DNA from: Prostheceraeus crozeri
Lineage: Eukaryota; Platyhelminthes; Polycladida; Euryleptidae
DNA length: 64,000 nucleotides
Reading direction: 5' to 3'
Assembly: GCA_907163375.1 (NCBI GenBank)
Contig: CAJQUW010005333.1
Location: 248,001 to 312,000, forward strand
A model generated the notes under the pieces. The model did not search any database. It worked only from the letters and a program-made list of their open reading frames with translations, and was not told where the DNA came from. The position numbers and the translations under genes were made by a program. The stretch's first letter is position 1; each line of letters starts with the position of its first letter. This document shows positions 60,331 through 64,000 of this stretch, piece after piece.

Positions 60331-61157
60331 CATCAGCGATAAATTATTTTCTTATGTCAATTACTCTGATTTTAATGTATAAAATGTGTCTTAATTACTT
60401 AGAATGTACGAACCGTATCTTCCTATGTCAATTCGGATTTTCATTCATATCGAAATATACGCTTTATGTTAATTAGTATTGTATGATGTATTCAGACATA
60501 TCCTGGTGATGTCTCTCATTGTCTTTCCCTGGACAGCTGCCCTGGACAGCACTGTTCCAATTTAATCATCAGATTTAGAAACCAATCAGAATGCAAATAA
60601 TAGTCGGAGGAATATATAGAAATAAATGCCCTAGTAAGCGAGTAATGAGTGAAGCAACTATTACCACATTTCAATTTCGCGTGTTCAAAATGCCCCACAG
60701 CGTTTCAATGATTTATAACAGTTGTTATCAATTTACATTTTCATCTGACAGCTTTCAACATAAATCCTCAGCATATTGTCGCGTTTCTATTTCAGACTGT
60801 TTTGTTATTTCTCTGTTGCACTCGTGGGAATCAATTTCTCGCTGTCCCAGCTCATTACTATCACGCTCGCGTCCTGAATTAATCAAACGACTTATTTATA
60901 ACAGCGAAATTTTCATTTCCTCAAACATAAAATGGCAATTAATAATGAAATTGTAGAAGCAGTTGGAGACATCGTCTAAACAGTTCTCCATCCGAATGAG
61001 CTGGACTTTCTGCAATTAGTGTTATTACCGTTATAAATAAACAAGATCGGAAGCTGTCAAAAATGGATTGTAATTATTTGATTATCTCAACGGTCCGGTT
61101 TCAAAGAACTGATCGCACTTTTCGTACACTTTTGCTACTTCATTTTGTAAGAGTTTT
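60331..61157. other. No supported feature
   Basis: A 121-codon frame at 60591-60956 has no known motif and is likely chance. Nothing else recognised. Confidence 0.4.
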
Positions 61158-61350
61158 TATGGTTTAACATCACTGCTCCCTATATTGGGGGCTTGGACGC
61201 TGGTGACATAGCCAGACTTTTATCCGGAGCGTTGTGATCATTTAGTCGGGATGCACTTCCTGACGATTTCCAATGACACTTTCGGGGCTCGACCTCTGGA
61301 CCGAAAGATCGCTAGGCCAAGCACTCAACCACTATGCCACGGAGACCACA
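61158..61350 (-). mobile_element. tRNA-derived SINE, family S, copy S5
   Basis: Minus-strand copy: head GTCTCCGTGGCATAGTGG, CTTGGCCTAGCGATCTTTC, B-box-like AGGTCGAGCCCCG, body GTCATTGGAAATCGTCAGG, the AGGAAGGGCATCC word changed to AGGAAGTGCATCC, then GTCTGGCTATGTCACCAGC. It ends 13 bp before the Harbinger-like element. Confidence 0.85.
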
Positions 61351-61520
61351 GTAAGATATCTTAGGCTGGAGTTACATAGAACGTCACGTTTTACGTTTGA
61401 CGTGTCACGCTTCACGTTTCACGACTCATCGCTTCACGCTTTGCGACTCACGATTCACATAGGTATCACGTCATTTCCTTTTCACGCCGGTCGTCATTTT
61501 ATCACTGTTGTGTATGCGAA

Positions 61521-61619
61521 ATGGACGTCTCTCCTGATGAAGCTATTGTCATCTATTTAGGCGAATATATCGAAATCAGAGCAAACCATCACTTACCGTC
61601 AGGAGCGGGGAGGCGCTGA
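61521..61619 (+). pseudogene. Short frame inside the Harbinger-like element, possible transposase start
   Basis: A 32-codon frame starting MDVSPDEAIVIYLGEYIEI runs opposite to the MADF exon. In many Harbinger elements the transposase and the Myb-like gene are separate genes, so this could be the remnant N terminus of a transposase. No catalytic motif is present. Inference from position only. Confidence 0.25.
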
Positions 61620-61738
61620 TCAATTGCCTCCCACACTTGCTTCCGCTGGTCCTTGTTCTTATAATCGGGATGTGTAGGATCCCACAGCAGCTCATTTTCC
61701 TGCACTTGGGCACACAACTCTTCCTTGTAAGCGTCCAT
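61597..61738 (-). CDS. First exon of a MADF/Myb-SANT-like transposon protein
   Basis: The start codon at 61738 has a good context (AAAAATGG). The frame reads MDAYKEELCAQVQENE, then LLWDPTHPDYKNKDQRKQVW, then EAIDQRLPAPDG, and meets a strong donor, GTAAGT, at 61596-61591. The pattern L...V......LWD..HPDYK...R...W..I is a MADF domain, a DNA-binding fold of the Myb/SANT type. PIF/Harbinger transposons commonly carry such a second protein that helps the transposase bind the ends. Only the first half of the domain is present; the next exon is absent from the element, so this copy cannot make the whole protein. It has no stop or frameshift, which suggests a fairly recent origin or a constrained sequence. 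Confidence 0.7.
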
Positions 61739-62058
61739 TTTTTCACGATCAGCAAATATAGATGAAAGCCCGTACTGCTTCTAATTGTCCCCATTATAAA
61801 ACATCATCCAATCACATTTCAGTCTGTGATGCTGACATACAATCTTTTCTTTTTCACGTCACTTTTAATGGTCGGAATCATTCTTCCTTTCACGCGTGAA
61901 ACAGGAATGGCAGAGTGAAGACACGTGAAAAGTGACACATGAAACTCTATGTAAACGATTTCTATTCTGACAATGCATCCATTTTTCCCTTCACGCGTGA
62001 CCAGTGAAAAATGAAAAGTGAAACGTGAAACGTGAAGTTCTATGTAACTCCAGCCTTA

Positions 62059-62329
62059 CGTAATCTCGTGATATGAACTTGAATATGAAAAGTTGATACT
62101 CATCACAGTCATTCGACTACATTCATTTCATGCTGTGGTAGTAGAATAATTGATTATCATAGAATGATAGACTTTATTGTGATCGATGCGACCATCCGAA
62201 ATCTAGTTGTTGTGATTCTAAAAGATGAAGGGCAATCGTCGGATTGTAAGCCTCCATTTTATTATTCGAATATTATTTTCAAATATCCACGCTTTTCAAA
62301 TGAGTTTAACCTTTAAATACAGCGCAAGT
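62059..62329. other. No supported feature
   Basis: Short unrecognised stretch between the Harbinger-like element and a LINE-like 3' end. Confidence 0.45.
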
Positions 62330-62548
62330 TAGGGCAAGACACTGCGTAGAGACAATGACATGGTGAAAATGTATTTTATCTTATCTTCCATCCGACGCCA
62401 ACCATCACTCATCAAACAAAGTACTCATTTTTTATCTTCATCATTTCATCTCATTACTCATTTCATTCATCATACCATTCATATGTAATGTTTATGCCAA
62501 CATTGGCGTAATAAACGCTTTTTGACTTTTTGACTTTTGATTGCTGCG
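62330..62548 (+). repeat. Probable LINE 3' end with TTTTTGAC tail
   Basis: Pyrimidine-rich sequence with many TCATT/CATCA words, then GGCGTAATAAACGC containing AATAAA, then three repeats of a CTTTTTGA/CTTTTTGACT-like unit. LINEs of the CR1/L2/jockey group often end in short TTTGAC-type repeats after a polyadenylation-like word. No coding part is attached. Confidence 0.5.
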
Positions 62549-63838
62549 GTAGAAAATTATCTTCTTCATTAGTCGTCACTAGCAGAAGTTATAGGCAGTT
62601 AAATGTTTAACTTGAACTGAAACAGAATTAGCTAAATAATGTAATACACCTCATGAATAAGTAAGTCACAGCATGATTAAGTAACTAATGAAGCACGCAT
62701 GCTCCCGGGATCATTACATCGCAATTTCTTCCTAATTATTTCTGATATGTTACATTTATATCTTCAAATCGTTTGATTGAAGATTCTAGGTGCTAAGTTT
62801 TGATTATTTGAAAAACACACTAAAAAATCATTTTTGTTTCAAAAGAAAAGTCTTCTCTTCCTTTCATGTGACAATTAATTTCTTTATTTTTCTGATGAAT
62901 AATGAAAACCCGTCACGTTTCGTCATGTAGACAGTATCAAGGGTGCTGGTGATTGTTAGAGAATACAAAAGTGCTGAGTAATGGGAGTTCATCAGATCCA
63001 TTCATGACGATGATTTATTTTTGACTTGATCAGCGCAATGCAGCGTGCTTCGGCCATCTTACGCGGGACGAAGTGCGTCGGAATTTTGTCATTAATCGGA
63101 AAAATAAAAATTATTTGTCGCAACAAAGGGGAAGAAGATTCTTCTTTTGAAACAAAAAATGATTGCAAAGTTCCTCCCGTACCGACAGACGGGAACTTAT
63201 TTGCTCGAAAAAGACACAAAAGCACCACGCGGTTCCTTCGATAGCTTTTTTGCGTAGATGATTTAATTTCCCTGGTAGCAACCTGTCTCTACTTCTATAC
63301 GACTGTGACGCTTTAACCAAATGCAATGTTGTATGCCATCTTTGAAATACTGACAATCTTCAATTACGTTATTTAATTTAGCCGGCTGCTTGGTATGTAT
63401 ACATTTCGCTGATATATGTGACAAATATCGAAATTTAATCCTCATGTTCATCAGAGAATCGTTATCTAATTGTAATTTAAGAACTGTTCGTGTTGTGAAG
63501 ATATCGCAAAATCAATTTAATCCAGTTAGTGATATGAGATCTAACTTCTGTGTTGACATTTCACACCCTCCCGATTGCATGTCATCCGTGATTTGCAGAA
63601 GACATTATTCATAAGGATTGTGAATTGCTGTGGGCAATCTGATAATCACTGTGATTTCCACGCATTTCCAGACAGCATGTTTCTAAAGCAAGTTGGGGCT
63701 TGCACCGAAATGAGACATTGAGACTAACTGCTGTATGTTGCGTCAGATGCTCAAATTCATGTTAGATAAGATGTATTGTGAGTCTGCTAGTCGTCGTGAG
63801 AACCAAATATAATTTTCAATACTACCGAGAAAATTTGG
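62549..63838. other. No supported feature
   Basis: No gene or element recognised. Open frames of 72-81 codons on both strands at 63026-63356 overlap each other and look random. Confidence 0.45.
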
Positions 63839-63840
63839 TA

Positions 63841-64000
63841 CTTATGGGTTATCTTCTCTCCCTCCACGTTTTCAAGTATGTTTAAAATCCATAGAAGTGA
63901 ATGAATCGTCTTAGCACTTAAAGTGCACGTGGGTGAGGATATTTTCTGCTCACATACCAAAATTTATGCAATTCGAGCAAGTACTTCTTGAATTAGAGAC
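63841..64000 (+). mobile_element. Fold-back family, copy F3, cut by the window end
   Basis: The left tip CTTATGGGTTATCTTCTC is preceded by TA (63839-63840), followed by ACGTTTTCAAGTATG and GCTCACATACCAAAA, as in F1. The rest lies beyond the window. Confidence 0.75.

Larger units (their letters stand above)
61364..62055. mobile_element. PIF/Harbinger-like DNA element, 692 bp
   Basis: Ends are inverted repeats starting GGCTGGAGTTACATAGAA on the left and the complement of GGCTGGAGTTACATAGAACT on the right. Both are flanked by TTA (61361-61363 and 62056-62058), the 3-bp target duplication typical of PIF/Harbinger. Inside each end lie irregular runs of TCACGTTT or GTGAAACGTGA words, possible transposase-binding sites. 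The centre holds an exon for a MADF/Myb-like protein on the minus strand and a short opposing frame. Most of the autonomous gene content has been lost. Confidence 0.82.

Noticed and set aside
60591..60956. A 121-codon plus-strand gene
   Set aside because: No motif, composition like that of the flanks, and no splice or promoter signal to support it.

Overview
This window looks like intergenic, transposon-rich DNA from a multicellular eukaryote, most likely an invertebrate animal. By eye it is AT-rich. No open frame exceeds about 137 codons, no complete host gene is visible, and there are no operons or ribosome-binding sites. Nearly everything that can be recognised is a dead mobile element: non-LTR retrotransposon (LINE) pieces, tRNA-derived SINEs, and short DNA transposons with terminal inverted repeats (TIRs). 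The LINE tails carry motifs such as RRRLRWFGHV, YGSETW, RQGC.L..TLFNI and TRGHK...NFFSQR, which are widespread in animal genomes. The phylum cannot be named from this window.

Layout. 0-10 kb: a short inverted-repeat element with 9-bp direct repeats (R1), two LINE relics, a GC-richer patch with four similar hairpins, and tRNA-like SINE heads. 10-22 kb: a SINE of family S, a 343-bp TIR element, a head-to-head pair of family T SINEs, a deleted Tc1/mariner-type transposon with TA target duplication and a broken transposase, and a family T SINE with a perfect 11-bp target duplication. 22-35 kb: a tandem pair and two further copies of R, a diverged S SINE, five LINE tails (one with 7-bp target duplication and a TCA-type microsatellite tail), a 621-bp fold-back element, and a five-unit 38-bp minisatellite. 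35-50 kb: few recognisable elements, a scattered array of CCCGGGAT-like words, a 436-bp mariner-type MITE, a 19-bp perfect hairpin, three S SINEs and one LINE tail. 50-64 kb: a possible host exon, two related unknown coding-like segments, four LINE relics of at least three types, two half copies of the fold-back family, and a PIF/Harbinger-like 692-bp element that keeps a MADF/Myb-like exon with a splice donor.

How the parts relate. The genes do not form a pathway. The internal logic is that of mobile elements: the SINEs would have depended on LINE enzymes, and the MITEs on transposases encoded elsewhere. The most useful material is several element families defined by multiple copies within this one window, with target duplications that fix their boundaries. 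I found no convincing new multi-gene system. All identities come from reading sequence and translations by eye; no alignment or database search was run.
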